Part shown: piece after piece, positions 1-6,785 of the stretch | Layout: each line of letters starts with the position of its first letter | Numbering within the stretch: position 1 is the first letter of the stretch | NCBI GenBank assembly: GCA_043746555.1 | Contig: JAYTQU010000199.1 | Span: 1 to 21,245 of the forward strand | Reading direction: 5' to 3' | DNA length: 21,245 bases | Source of the DNA: CAZQYC01 sp043746555 | GTDB taxonomy: Bacteria; Pseudomonadota; Gammaproteobacteria; Steroidobacterales; Steroidobacteraceae | Position numbers and translations under genes: made by a program | Notes under the pieces: model-generated | Databases searched by the model: none | What the model was told of the DNA's origin: nothing | Seen by the model: only the letters and a program-made list of their open reading frames with translations

Positions 1-253
1 CGGCGCGATCGCCGTGTGCCTGGGTAAAATTTGCGGTGACGGCGGGTGCTGCAGCGGCGACGATGATTACGATTGGCACGAGCGCCCAAGCAAGTTCACG
101 AGCTTTGGCGAACACGCTAGTGCCGATTGCATTGCTAGAATGAAATGTTGCGGTGGAATAGGCGATCGCAATCACCACCAGCGCCGCAACAGCGAGGCAG
201 ACCCACAGGATGAATAACTGCCCGCCGCCGTACATGGCGGTCACGAACTGCAT
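1..253 (-). CDS. Partial two-pass membrane protein of the cox operon, resembling the subunit II transmembrane region
   Basis: The reading frame starts at an ATG directly abutting the TAA stop of the subunit IV gene and stays open for 84 codons to the window edge, so the C-terminal part is missing. The visible protein begins MQFVTAMYGG and has a first membrane segment at about residues 13-32 and a second at about 56-75. The second opens with ELAWALVPIVIIV and contains a later proline, a pattern like the Glu-x-x-Trp-x-x-Val-Pro helix of cytochrome oxidase subunit II. No CuA ligands can be seen because the sequence ends too early. Zero spacing from its neighbour makes translational coupling and membership of the oxidase operon very likely. 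It may be a second subunit II-like protein or an accessory membrane subunit; the family assignment is inference. Confidence 0.7.
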   Translation of the reverse strand, partial: MQFVTAMYGGGQLFILWVCLAVAALVVIAIAYSTATFHSSNAIGTSVFAKARELAWALVPIVIIVAAAAPAVTANFTQAHGDRA

Positions 254-601
254 TTAATGAACGAAAGCGGCGAGCCGCGTTATGAACGTGTAGTTGCCTT
301 CGATCGACATAAGTCCGATCAGCACCAGCAGCGCCACGGGCGGTAGGAGAATGGCTAGTTTCAATGCCAAGCGTTCCCAGGCCATGTGCATGAAGATCGC
401 GACGATGAAGCCCGCCTTGAGCAACATGAATGTAACGATGAGCGTCCAGCGCAACATTCCCCGGTCGAGAAAGTCGGTGAAGTACGAACCCGTACTCAGC
501 ACAAACAGCGAAATCCATATCCAAAGGTAAATCGTGAGTGGATGTTGCACGCCTTCGGCGTGACCGGCGTTCGTGGCGGACTGATTTGTGTTGTGATCCA
601 T
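254..601 (-). CDS. Cytochrome c oxidase subunit IV family protein (COX4_pro type)
   Basis: This is a 115-residue membrane protein with three predicted helices at about 23-41, 50-72 and 77-99. The second helix contains LLKAGFIVAIFMHM, the Lys-Ala...Phe-Met-His-Met signature of the small prokaryotic subunit IV family found in caa3-type and alternative aa3 oxidases. This subunit has no redox centre and is thought to support assembly or stability of the complex. A longer frame reaches 694, but the internal ATG at 601 is chosen because it is preceded by a good ribosome-binding site (GGTAGGAAAG) and because the extra upstream residues would run deep into the subunit III gene. It starts 7 bases after the subunit III stop codon. 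Confidence 0.9.
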   Translation of the reverse strand: MDHNTNQSATNAGHAEGVQHPLTIYLWIWISLFVLSTGSYFTDFLDRGMLRWTLIVTFMLLKAGFIVAIFMHMAWERLALKLAILLPPVALLVLIGLMSIEGNYTFITRLAAFVH

Positions 602-608
602 GACTTTC

Positions 609-1283
609 CTACCAGAGATAAAAGAACGCAAAGATGAAGACCCACACGAGATCGACGAAGTGCCAATACAATCCCGCAATTTCCACGGTTTCATACGTGC
701 CTTTGCGATCGTAAAAACCGTTGAGCACGCGAGTCGCGACCACCGACAGATAAATCACGCCGCAACTGACGTGCAGTCCGTGAAAGCCCGTGATCATGAA
801 AAATGCGGAACCGAATTGCGCTGCACCCATCGGATTGCCCCAGGGCCGCACACCCTCATGGACAATGAGCTTCGTCCACTCGAAGGCTTGCATGCTGACG
901 AAGCAGACTCCTAGCGCCGCCGTTGCAAACATCAACAAAGCAGTGACTTTGCGATTGCGGCGATACCCGTAATTCACCGCCAATGCCATCGTGCCGCTGC
1001 TGGTGATGAGCACGAAGGTCATGATCGCGATCAGCAGCAACGGTATGGATTTGCCGCCAACGTCGAGCGCAAATACTTCGCTCGGATTCGGCCACATTTC
1101 CGTCGTGGACATCCGGACGTTCATGTACCCGACCAAAAAGCACGAAAAGATGAACGTGTCGCTTAAGAGGAAAATCCACATCATCGCCTTGCCCCAGGGC
1201 ACGGCAAACGATTGTTTATCGGCCGACCAGTCGGCGCTTACTCCGGATAAGCCTTCAAGCGCATTGGCGGATGGCTGTGTCAT
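609..1283 (-). CDS. coxC: Cytochrome c oxidase subunit III
   Basis: The 224-residue product has five predicted membrane helices at roughly 33-54, 78-105, 113-131, 155-182 and 202-224. Family landmarks are visible: QAFEW at 132-136 with the conserved glutamate, GFHGLHV at 166-172, and YWHFVDLVW at 206-214 near the C-terminus. Five helices instead of seven is usual for alternative and quinol-type subunit III proteins. Subunit III binds subunit I and lipids and stabilises proton pumping; it carries no metal. The ATG is preceded by a GAGGA ribosome-binding site. It is the second of two adjacent subunit III homologues and corresponds by position to the CoxP-type protein of coxMNOP clusters. Confidence 0.93.
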   Translation of the reverse strand: MTQPSANALEGLSGVSADWSADKQSFAVPWGKAMMWIFLLSDTFIFSCFLVGYMNVRMSTTEMWPNPSEVFALDVGGKSIPLLLIAIMTFVLITSSGTMALAVNYGYRRNRKVTALLMFATAALGVCFVSMQAFEWTKLIVHEGVRPWGNPMGAAQFGSAFFMITGFHGLHVSCGVIYLSVVATRVLNGFYDRKGTYETVEIAGLYWHFVDLVWVFIFAFFYLW

Positions 1284-1336
1284 CGATTCGTCCTCAGCAA
1301 GGCGTTAGTTAATGTGGGCATTGCAAAATGAAATCG

Positions 1337-2035
1337 TCATGTGGCAAGCAACAAACCAAACAGCACGATCCAAACGATCAGTAGATAGTGCCAATACACG
1401 GAGCACAGTTCGACGCTCAGTCGCACGTCGATCACCTCGGCGTGCTGGAAGCGCAGGCGCAAGTAGGTTCGACCCCACACATAGAGCCCACCGAGCAGAT
1501 GCAAGCCGTGAACGCCGGTGAGTAAATAAAAGAACGCGACGGCCGGATTGCTTGGATCGAAAAACTGCGAGACGCGCAGTTGCCGCCAAGCGATGAGTTG
1601 CCCGATCAAAAATGCGATGGTCAGCAATCCGCCCCAGAACAGCGTGCTGCGGGTGCGCCGCGCGTCGCCGCGTGCGGCAGCAACGCGCGACGATTGCATC
1701 GTAATACTGGCGAACACCAAAACAATGCTGTTAACCCACAAGAGCGGCGATTCGGAAATCGCGCGCCAATCGCTAAGCGCGACATCGGCACCGTGACCGC
1801 CGCCCATGCGAATGAAGTACGCTGAAATAAATAGCCCGAACAACGACGACGCAACACCCAAGAACGCCAACAGACCGACCTTAGCCGCGGGAGGACGTTC
1901 AACGCTTTCGTCGTGCCCATCAAGTGCCGAAATCGGGACGCTAGCATCCCACGGCTTCGCGGAAAATTTGCGGACCAGGAATAACCAAACCAGCACGCCA
2001 GTCAGCAGCGCACTGTATGCGAGAGTGAGGCTCAT
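1337..2035 (-). CDS. Second cytochrome c oxidase subunit III-family protein
   Basis: This 232-residue protein has about six membrane helices (4-21, 52-75, 98-115, 132-150, 165-188, 211-231). The C-terminal half carries GVHGLHLLGGLYVW at 174-187 and VELCSVYWHYLLIVW at 208-222, both clear subunit III signatures. It differs from the other subunit III here by an extra N-terminal helix and a polar stretch at about 27-50. Its ATG overlaps the subunit I stop codon (ATGA), which shows translational coupling. Bradyrhizobium coxMNOP is a known case of an oxidase operon with two tandem subunit III genes, and this gene sits at the coxO position. Whether both proteins occupy one complex is not known from sequence. 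Confidence 0.88.
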   Translation of the reverse strand: MSLTLAYSALLTGVLVWLFLVRKFSAKPWDASVPISALDGHDESVERPPAAKVGLLAFLGVASSLFGLFISAYFIRMGGGHGADVALSDWRAISESPLLWVNSIVLVFASITMQSSRVAAARGDARRTRSTLFWGGLLTIAFLIGQLIAWRQLRVSQFFDPSNPAVAFFYLLTGVHGLHLLGGLYVWGRTYLRLRFQHAEVIDVRLSVELCSVYWHYLLIVWIVLFGLLLAT

Positions 2036-3861
2036 GACTTTTTATCGCGCTTATGGTCGTGATCATGATCATGATCGTGATCGTGATCGTGATCGTGGGC
2101 ATGACCATCGTGACCCGCCGGAATATTGCCGCCCGCAGGGACGTTTTGCGGAATGAAGTCTTCCGGCGCGCCGGGCACGCTGTAGTCATACGCCCAGCGA
2201 TACACCACCGGGAGCTTCGGTCCCCAATTGCCGTGTTTCGCCGGCGTATCGGCGGTTTGCCATTCGAGCGTGGTGGCGCGCCAAGGATTGGGGCCCGATG
2301 GTTTACCTTTGAAGTACGACCACACTAAATTGAACAAGAAAATGAGTTGCATGGTCGCCACGAATATTGCGGAAATCGTAATCCACTTATTCGCTTGCTG
2401 CACCGAAAGTGGAATGAAGTCGATGCTATTGCTGTAAGCGTAGTAGCGACGCGGCACACCCATGATTCCCAGGTAGTGCATTGGAAGATAGATCGCGTAG
2501 GTACCGAGCAGCGTCGACCAAAAATGAATTTTGCCGAGCGTCTCGTTCATCATTCGGCCGGTGATCTTTGGGTACCAATGATAAATCGCGCCGAACACCA
2601 CCAAGATCGGCGATACGCCCATCACCATGTGAAAGTGCGCGACCACGAAGTAGGTTCCCGATAACGGCACGTCGACAGTGACGTTGCCGAGGAACAGTCC
2701 GGTCAAGCCGCCATTGATGAACGTAAAAATAAATCCCATCGCGAACAACATCGGCACGTTGAGATGAATATCGCCGCGATACAGCGTTAGCACCCAGTTG
2801 TAGACTTTAAGCGCCGTGGGCACCGCGATGATCAACGTGGTGGTGGCGAAGAAAAATCCAAAGTAAGGATTCATGCCGCTCACGTACATGTGATGCGCCC
2901 ACACGACGAAGCTCAAGCAGGCGATGGCGAGAATCGCCCAGACCATCATGCGGTAGCCGAAAATATTCTTGCGTGCGTGCGTGCTCAATAAGTCGGAAAC
3001 AATGCCGAACGCCGGCAACGCGACGATGTACACCTCGGGGTGACCGAAGAACCAAAACAAATGTTGGAATAGGAGCGGACTGCCGCCGCCATGCGTGGCG
3101 TTATGGCCGAGCGAGGCGATCGCCGGTAAGAAGAAGCTGGTGCCCGCCAGCGAGTCCAACGTCATCATCACAGCCGATACGAATAGCGCTGGGAAGGCGA
3201 GCAAGCCCAATATCGTCGCGCAAAAAATTCCCCACACGGACAGCGGCATGCGCATCAATGTCATCCCGCGGCAACGTGCTTGCAGAACCGTGGTGATGTA
3301 ATTGAGGCCGCCCATCGTGAACGCGACGATGAAGATCGCCAAAGATGCCAGCATCAAAACGATTCCCCAGTTTGCCGCGCCGGGTGTACCGGGCATCACG
3401 GCTTGCGGCGGATAGAGCGTCCAGCCGGCACCGGTTGGTCCGCCCGGAACAAACAAGCTGGCCGCCAAGACCAACACTGCCACCAAATAAAACCAGAAAC
3501 TCAACATGTTCATGTACGGAAACACCATGTCCCGCGAGCCGCACATTAGTGGAATCAGAAAGTTGCCGAAGCCGCCCAGAAATAATGCGGTGAGCAAGTA
3601 GATCACCATGATCATGCCGTGCATGGTGATGAACTGAAGATAGTTTTGCGGCGCGATGAACGAGAACGTGTTCGGAAACCCGAGCTGTAGTCGCATCAAC
3701 ACCGACATCACCAACGCGACCAGCCCGATGGCGATAGCGACCACGGCGTATTGGATCGCAATAACCTTGTGGTCTTGGCTCCAAACGTACTTGGTCAAAA
3801 AAGTCTGCGGATCGTGAAGCGCGTGAGCGTTATCGCGATCGGCGATTGCAACGTATGCCAT
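2032..3861 (-). CDS. ctaD: Cytochrome c oxidase subunit I, with a His-Asp rich tail
   Basis: The 609-residue catalytic subunit of an aa3-type haem-copper oxidase reduces O2 to water in the inner membrane. All metal ligands are visible: His81 and His411 for low-spin haem, His409 for haem a3, and His274, His323 and His324 for CuB, with Tyr278 in HPEVY. The D-channel residues Asp111 (GSRDMVFP) and Asn118 and the gate glutamate Glu276 are present, as is the K-channel lysine Lys352 (ALKVYNW), so this is a type A1 proton-pumping enzyme. The start is preceded by AGGAGC. The last 26 residues are unusual: residues 584-603 hold ten histidines, mostly alternating with aspartate, and are followed by a lysine-rich end. 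It lies between the subunit II gene and two subunit III genes. Confidence 0.98.
   Translation of the reverse strand: MAYVAIADRDNAHALHDPQTFLTKYVWSQDHKVIAIQYAVVAIAIGLVALVMSVLMRLQLGFPNTFSFIAPQNYLQFITMHGMIMVIYLLTALFLGGFGNFLIPLMCGSRDMVFPYMNMLSFWFYLVAVLVLAASLFVPGGPTGAGWTLYPPQAVMPGTPGAANWGIVLMLASLAIFIVAFTMGGLNYITTVLQARCRGMTLMRMPLSVWGIFCATILGLLAFPALFVSAVMMTLDSLAGTSFFLPAIASLGHNATHGGGSPLLFQHLFWFFGHPEVYIVALPAFGIVSDLLSTHARKNIFGYRMMVWAILAIACLSFVVWAHHMYVSGMNPYFGFFFATTTLIIAVPTALKVYNWVLTLYRGDIHLNVPMLFAMGFIFTFINGGLTGLFLGNVTVDVPLSGTYFVVAHFHMVMGVSPILVVFGAIYHWYPKITGRMMNETLGKIHFWSTLLGTYAIYLPMHYLGIMGVPRRYYAYSNSIDFIPLSVQQANKWITISAIFVATMQLIFLFNLVWSYFKGKPSGPNPWRATTLEWQTADTPAKHGNWGPKLPVVYRWAYDYSVPGAPEDFIPQNVPAGGNIPAGHDGHAHDHDHDHDHDHDHDHKRDKKS
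2061..2096 (-). repeat. Six tandem 6-base units encoding His-Asp repeats in CtaD
   Basis: On the plus strand the units read GATCAT twice and then GATCGT four times. Read on the minus strand in the ctaD frame they encode alternating Asp and His. Because the unit is a multiple of three, gain or loss of units would change only the tail length and not the frame. Confidence 0.9.
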
Positions 3862-3990
3862 CGAAAGCTGCTCCTATTCGGAAAGGTCTTTAACAGTACT
3901 AAACGTGTTCGGTTGGCTTGATTAAATGCGATATTGTTTGTTGCAAATTTGTAGCCGACCACAAATTGTGCCCAATCAAAAATTGCCAAA
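3862..3990 (-). other. AT-rich gap between the subunit II and subunit I genes
   Basis: This 129-base gap is clearly more AT-rich than the genes around it. It holds an 8-base inverted repeat (GGTTGGCT near 3911 and AGCCGACC near 3952, one G-T pair) that brackets a 33-base AT-rich loop, and a short palindrome CACAAATTGTG beside it. On the minus strand the AGGAGC ribosome-binding site of ctaD lies just before the ctaD ATG. The stem could set relative expression of subunits I and II, but nothing proves it. Confidence 0.35.
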
Positions 3991-5343
3991 TCATAAATTA
4001 TGTAAGTAGTCCACCACATTGTCGATCGCATCGTCGTGCAACGGCTTGGCCATGGACCGCATTTGCGAGCCATAGAAATCTTCCCGATGGACACCGCGAA
4101 GATCCTGCTTGAAGTTGTGCAACTGACGTTTTAGATACCAGTCGCTCATATTCGAGAGGCGCGGCGCGTTGGTCGCCCAAATGCCTTGACCGGATGCGCC
4201 GTGACACGACGTGCAACCCGCGTAGATGGCCTTGCCTTTGTCGGGATTGCCGGTCACCGTGGTTGCGGGGCGCACCTCCGGTAGCGACGCGATGTAAGCC
4301 ACCACATTCTTGATCGCCGTATCGTCCGGCAGCGTTTGCGCCATCGGTGCCATTTGTTGCGCAAACGTATTTTGCGAATCCGCGCCGCCGCGGACGCCGT
4401 GCTTGAAAGCTTTGAGTTGCCGGATCAAATACCACTGCGCTTGTCCGCTGAGCTTCGGTGCATTGAGATCGCGATTGCCCTGCGCCTGGTCGCCGTGGCA
4501 CGCGGCGCACACTGCGAACTGCGCATGTCCGGCTACGGGATCGCCGGCAACTTCAGCGTTTGTTTGTGCGAAGGTGAGCTGCCGCGACAGCCAGGTTTGA
4601 TAATCGCTCTCCGATTCGACGACTACTCGTCCACGCATCGCAAAATGCGCGATACCGCAGAGTTGTTCGCAAAGCGCGTCGAACGATCCGGTGCGCGTGG
4701 TCTTGAACCAGAACGAGGTAATCATTCCCGGCACTACGTCCATCTTGACTCGAAATTCCGGTACAGCGAATTGATGGCTAACGTCGATCGAACGCAGCTT
4801 CATCCGGATCTCCTTTTCGAGCGGTAGATGCAGCTCGGGGTTGGCGATCAAGATATCGTCTTGCCCTTTTGGATCGTTGGGATCGATGCCAAATGGATTA
4901 CTGGCGCTGACCAAGCGGGTATCAACCTTGCCGAGTACGCCATCCTTTCCAGGCAAGCGATAGCTCCAATTCCATTGCTGGCCAAGCACTTCGACGTCGG
5001 TCGCGGTGCTCGGCGGCGTTACGAATTTTGCCCACACCACGAGACCCGGCGCCAACATGGCGACGATGCCGACGGCCGTCACGCCGGTTAGCCACCACTC
5101 TAGTTTTTTGTTTTCCGGTTCGTAATGGGCAGTGTTGCCTTTGCGATGGCGATAACGCCAAACGCAGTACGCAAGAAACAGATTGACGACCACGAAGACC
5201 GTCCCGGTTACCCAAAAAGTCAGATTGACCGTCTGATCCACCGTCTGCCAATTCGACGCGATCGGCGTAAACCACCAAGGGCTTAAAAAGTGAAATGCGA
5301 CCGTTCCGACCACTAACAACACTATGACAACAGCAAATGCCAT
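3991..5343 (-). CDS. coxB: Cytochrome c oxidase subunit II fused to two cytochrome c domains
   Basis: This 450-residue electron-entry subunit has two N-terminal membrane helices (about 1-20 or 40-62, and 83-105) followed by a periplasmic CuA cupredoxin domain. The CuA ligands are complete: His190, Cys225, Glu227, Cys229, His233 and Met236. An aromatic patch WNW at 124-126 marks the usual electron-entry site. After about residue 255 come two class I cytochrome c domains with haem-binding CAACH (279-283) and CTSCH (377-381), each followed by candidate methionine ligands (331/334 and 428/431). The two domains resemble each other, including similar WYL..QL..FK motifs at 304-313 and 402-412, suggesting duplication or capture of a diheme cytochrome. 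It is 129 bases upstream of ctaD in the same direction. An AGGGGT ribosome-binding site precedes the ATG. Confidence 0.97.
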   Translation of the reverse strand: MAFAVVIVLLVVGTVAFHFLSPWWFTPIASNWQTVDQTVNLTFWVTGTVFVVVNLFLAYCVWRYRHRKGNTAHYEPENKKLEWWLTGVTAVGIVAMLAPGLVVWAKFVTPPSTATDVEVLGQQWNWSYRLPGKDGVLGKVDTRLVSASNPFGIDPNDPKGQDDILIANPELHLPLEKEIRMKLRSIDVSHQFAVPEFRVKMDVVPGMITSFWFKTTRTGSFDALCEQLCGIAHFAMRGRVVVESESDYQTWLSRQLTFAQTNAEVAGDPVAGHAQFAVCAACHGDQAQGNRDLNAPKLSGQAQWYLIRQLKAFKHGVRGGADSQNTFAQQMAPMAQTLPDDTAIKNVVAYIASLPEVRPATTVTGNPDKGKAIYAGCTSCHGASGQGIWATNAPRLSNMSDWYLKRQLHNFKQDLRGVHREDFYGSQMRSMAKPLHDDAIDNVVDYLHNL

Positions 5344-5420
5344 TTGCAGACCCCTAGATAATTCAATTGCGAATCGTTAAACGAAAGCCACAGAAATCGA
5401 GCACGAATTTTTGTTGTTTA

Positions 5421-5981
5421 TTAGGAGCTCGGTGAGATATTCGCGACCTGGGTCGGCGTAGCGAAAGGATTGACGAAATGCGTATCCATGGCTACCAACG
5501 TGGCGTCGGGATGTCGTTGCTGCATCACGTCGCGAACTTTCGCTTCAAAATGCTTGCGCACGTAAACCAGGATAAGATATTTGCCGGTGGCGATATCGTC
5601 GTGGAAGCGACTCAGTTTCTTATTTTCGCTGGCGATGCCGGCTAGGCCGCCTTCCCACGCGCCAAATAACGTTGCCACTGCCGTGAGAGTCACATAGACA
5701 AAAGTGGGAATTTGCACGTCCGCGCCGAGCGGACGGAAGTAAGCGAGCAATCCGACGCCAATCAAACCGGCCGATAAGCCGAGCAAAGCGCCGATGCAGC
5801 CGTCGCGAACGACATCGCGAGTCTCCAGGTAATTGCCGGCGTGAACATGTTCGCGCTTGAGGCCGGACTCATCTTGACTGATCACATGCATATAGAAATC
5901 TTTGATCCCGATTTCATGCAGATCGTCGGAAACATCCCGGCTAGTCGACAAAGTGGACGCAAGAAAGTACAAACACTTCAT
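5421..5981 (-). CDS. DUF1269-like two-pass membrane protein of unknown function
   Basis: The 186-residue protein starts MKCLYFLAS, a small ferredoxin-like strand pattern, followed by two helices at about 62-82 (glycine-rich, GALLGLSAGLIGVGLL) and 93-117, and ends in a soluble beta-alpha domain with YLILVYV at 135-141. This order matches proteins annotated with DUF1269, whose function is not known. A GGGGGA ribosome-binding site precedes the ATG at 5981; the nearer upstream ATG meets a stop after one codon and can be excluded. It lies 77 bases upstream of coxB in the same direction, so it may be the first gene of the oxidase operon, though the AT-rich gap could hold a separate promoter. Family assignment is by pattern only. 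Confidence 0.8.
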   Translation of the reverse strand: MKCLYFLASTLSTSRDVSDDLHEIGIKDFYMHVISQDESGLKREHVHAGNYLETRDVVRDGCIGALLGLSAGLIGVGLLAYFRPLGADVQIPTFVYVTLTAVATLFGAWEGGLAGIASENKKLSRFHDDIATGKYLILVYVRKHFEAKVRDVMQQRHPDATLVAMDTHFVNPFATPTQVANISPSS

Positions 5982-6281
5982 AGCATCAATCCCCCGTCGC
6001 GATTTCTCGCTGGCTTTTTAATGGCCCCACGCAGGGCCTCAACAATTATCGTTCGTGATCTCTCGCCTTCAACTTCAACAGGAACTTCGACAGAAACAAA
6101 TTGAGTTTCTCACAAGCCGATTTTCTTTGGAAGAGCAATTCGTCGTTTCCAGCGCCTGCAATTTATAAAATACGGCCAGCGGTGCTGCTGGCGTGATGCA
6201 GGAGCGACCGATCTGTTGACTAACGAGAATCTGGCTGGCAGCCGTGGACCGGGCGTACTAGGATGCGCGCAGTGAAATTTC
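5982..6281. other. Gene-free stretch between the cox operon and the tRNA locus
   Basis: No frame here looks like a real protein. It holds the divergent control regions of the DUF1269-like gene (minus strand) and of the tRNA-Arg locus (plus strand). One small hairpin is visible, GGCCC at 6023-6027 pairing with GGGCC at 6034-6038, without a following T run. Confidence 0.5.
6235..6264 (+). promoter_or_regulatory. Candidate sigma-70 promoter of the tRNA-Arg locus
   Basis: CTGGCA at 6235-6240 (4 of 6 to the -35 consensus) is followed after 18 bases by TAGGAT at 6259-6264, a fair -10 element. The predicted start near 6271 is about 14 bases before the first tRNA-like sequence. This is a consensus match only. 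Confidence 0.35.
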
Positions 6282-6331
6282 CACGCGCCCGTAGCTCAGC
6301 TGGATAGAGTGTCAGCCTCCGAAGCTGAAGG
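6282..6331 (+). pseudogene. Truncated 5' half copy of tRNA-Arg(CCG)
   Basis: These 50 bases are identical to 6460-6509. They contain the 5' acceptor strand (GCGCCCG at 6285-6291), the whole D arm and the whole anticodon arm with anticodon CCG. Identity stops abruptly in the variable region; the T arm and 3' acceptor strand are missing and are replaced by hairpin sequence. It cannot form a normal tRNA. The complete identity over 50 bases, including three bases upstream of the gene, points to a recent duplication or gene conversion. It could still be transcribed ahead of the intact gene. Confidence 0.9.
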
Positions 6332-6335
6332 GTGA

Positions 6336-6405
6336 GGTCGGATGTCTTCGCGAAGACACTCAATGTGTCTTTGCGCCGACCGAACGACAGTACATGGATG
6401 TACTG
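6336..6405 (+). repeat. Hairpin cluster A between the broken and the intact tRNA
   Basis: Several inverted repeats overlap here. TGTCTTCGCGAAGACA at 6343-6358 is a perfect 16-base palindrome. An alternative 11-pair hairpin at 6349-6375 uses the same middle segment with a five-base loop TCAAT. Both are enclosed by GGTCGG (6336-6341) and CCGACC (6376-6381). A separate 8-base stem, CAGTACAT with ATGTACTG, lies at 6388-6405. No T tract follows, so they are not standard terminators. Confidence 0.85.
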
Positions 6406-6462
6406 GCTGGGTGCGTCACAGGGATGTTTGCTTGCGATATGCTTGCTGACTGTTCATCGCAC

Positions 6463-6539
6463 GCGCCCGTAGCTCAGCTGGATAGAGTGTCAGCCTCCGA
6501 AGCTGAAGGTCGTGGGTTCGAATCCCGCCGGGCGCGCCA
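6463..6539 (+). tRNA. tRNA-Arg(CCG)
   Basis: The 77-base gene folds into a complete cloverleaf: acceptor stem GCGCCCG with CGGGCGC, D stem 6472-6475 with 6485-6488, anticodon stem TCAGC with GCTGA, seven-base loop CTCCGAA with anticodon CCG at 6497-6499, T stem GTGGG with CCCGC around TTCGAAT, discriminator G, and encoded CCA at 6537-6539. It reads the arginine codon CGG. A truncated 5' copy lies 178 bases upstream, and a copy of its last 16 bases lies 188 bases downstream. Confidence 0.98.
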
Positions 6540-6566
6540 TCTTTCGATGTTGTTGATGAATTGAAA

Positions 6567-6693
6567 CTCGCCCATGCGAGATTCGAAGCCACGACCCGTG
6601 CGGGTCTTGCGGGTTCGCCGCCGTGCGGCGGTCCAGCCAAGTTGCCAGCAACTTGTCGCTCGCTTGGTTCGAAAGCACATCGAGTGCTTTCGA
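6567..6693 (+). repeat. Hairpin cluster B downstream of the tRNA
   Basis: Five successive near-perfect hairpins are packed into 127 bases. CTCGC with GCGAG spans 6567-6580. GACCCG with CGGGTC spans 6593-6606. CCGCCG with CGGCGG spans 6618-6631. CAAGTTGC with GCAACTTG spans 6638-6655. TCGAAAGCAC with GTGCTTTCGA spans 6669-6693. The second and third share the core CCGTGCGG. In addition, 6578-6596 is an inverted copy (17 of 19 bases) of the tRNA T arm at 6508-6526. None is followed by a T tract. Confidence 0.85.
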
Positions 6694-6711
6694 TAAGGCA
6701 CCCAATCTCGC

Positions 6712-6727
6712 CCCGCCGGGCGCGCCA
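6712..6727 (+). repeat. Direct repeat of the tRNA-Arg 3' end
   Basis: CCCGCCGGGCGCGCCA repeats the last 16 bases of the intact tRNA (6524-6539), covering the 3' half of the T stem, the 3' acceptor strand and CCA. This is the kind of repeat left by site-specific integration at a tRNA 3' end or by decay of a tandem tRNA copy; no integrase gene is in the 188-base interval. Confidence 0.9.
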
Positions 6728-6785
6728 AACCGATTGCGGCACAGGGGATTTCTTGTCGTCGTTACCGCGCGACGAAAATACTTTG

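Noticed and set aside
2053..2328. Plus-strand frame starting with a run of Ile, Val and Met
   Set aside because: It is the antisense reading of the His-Asp repeat and the end of ctaD, whose frame is certain.
3862..3990. FNR-type site in the AT-rich coxB-ctaD gap
   Set aside because: A TTGAT half-site is present, but no matching ATCAA at the required spacing.
6023..6038. Hairpin GGCCC/GGGCC as a terminator
   Set aside because: Only five pairs and no T tract after it on either strand in the right direction.
6282..6727. A CRISPR array or an integrated island bounded by tRNA repeats
   Set aside because: The repeats are inverted and unlike each other rather than regular direct repeats, and there is no integrase or cas gene and no cargo between the tRNA-derived repeats.
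6416..6742. Minus-strand frames with strings such as GIRTHDLQLRRL and DSNPRPSASEADTLS
   Set aside because: These are antisense translations of the tRNA-Arg gene, a well-known source of false proteins.
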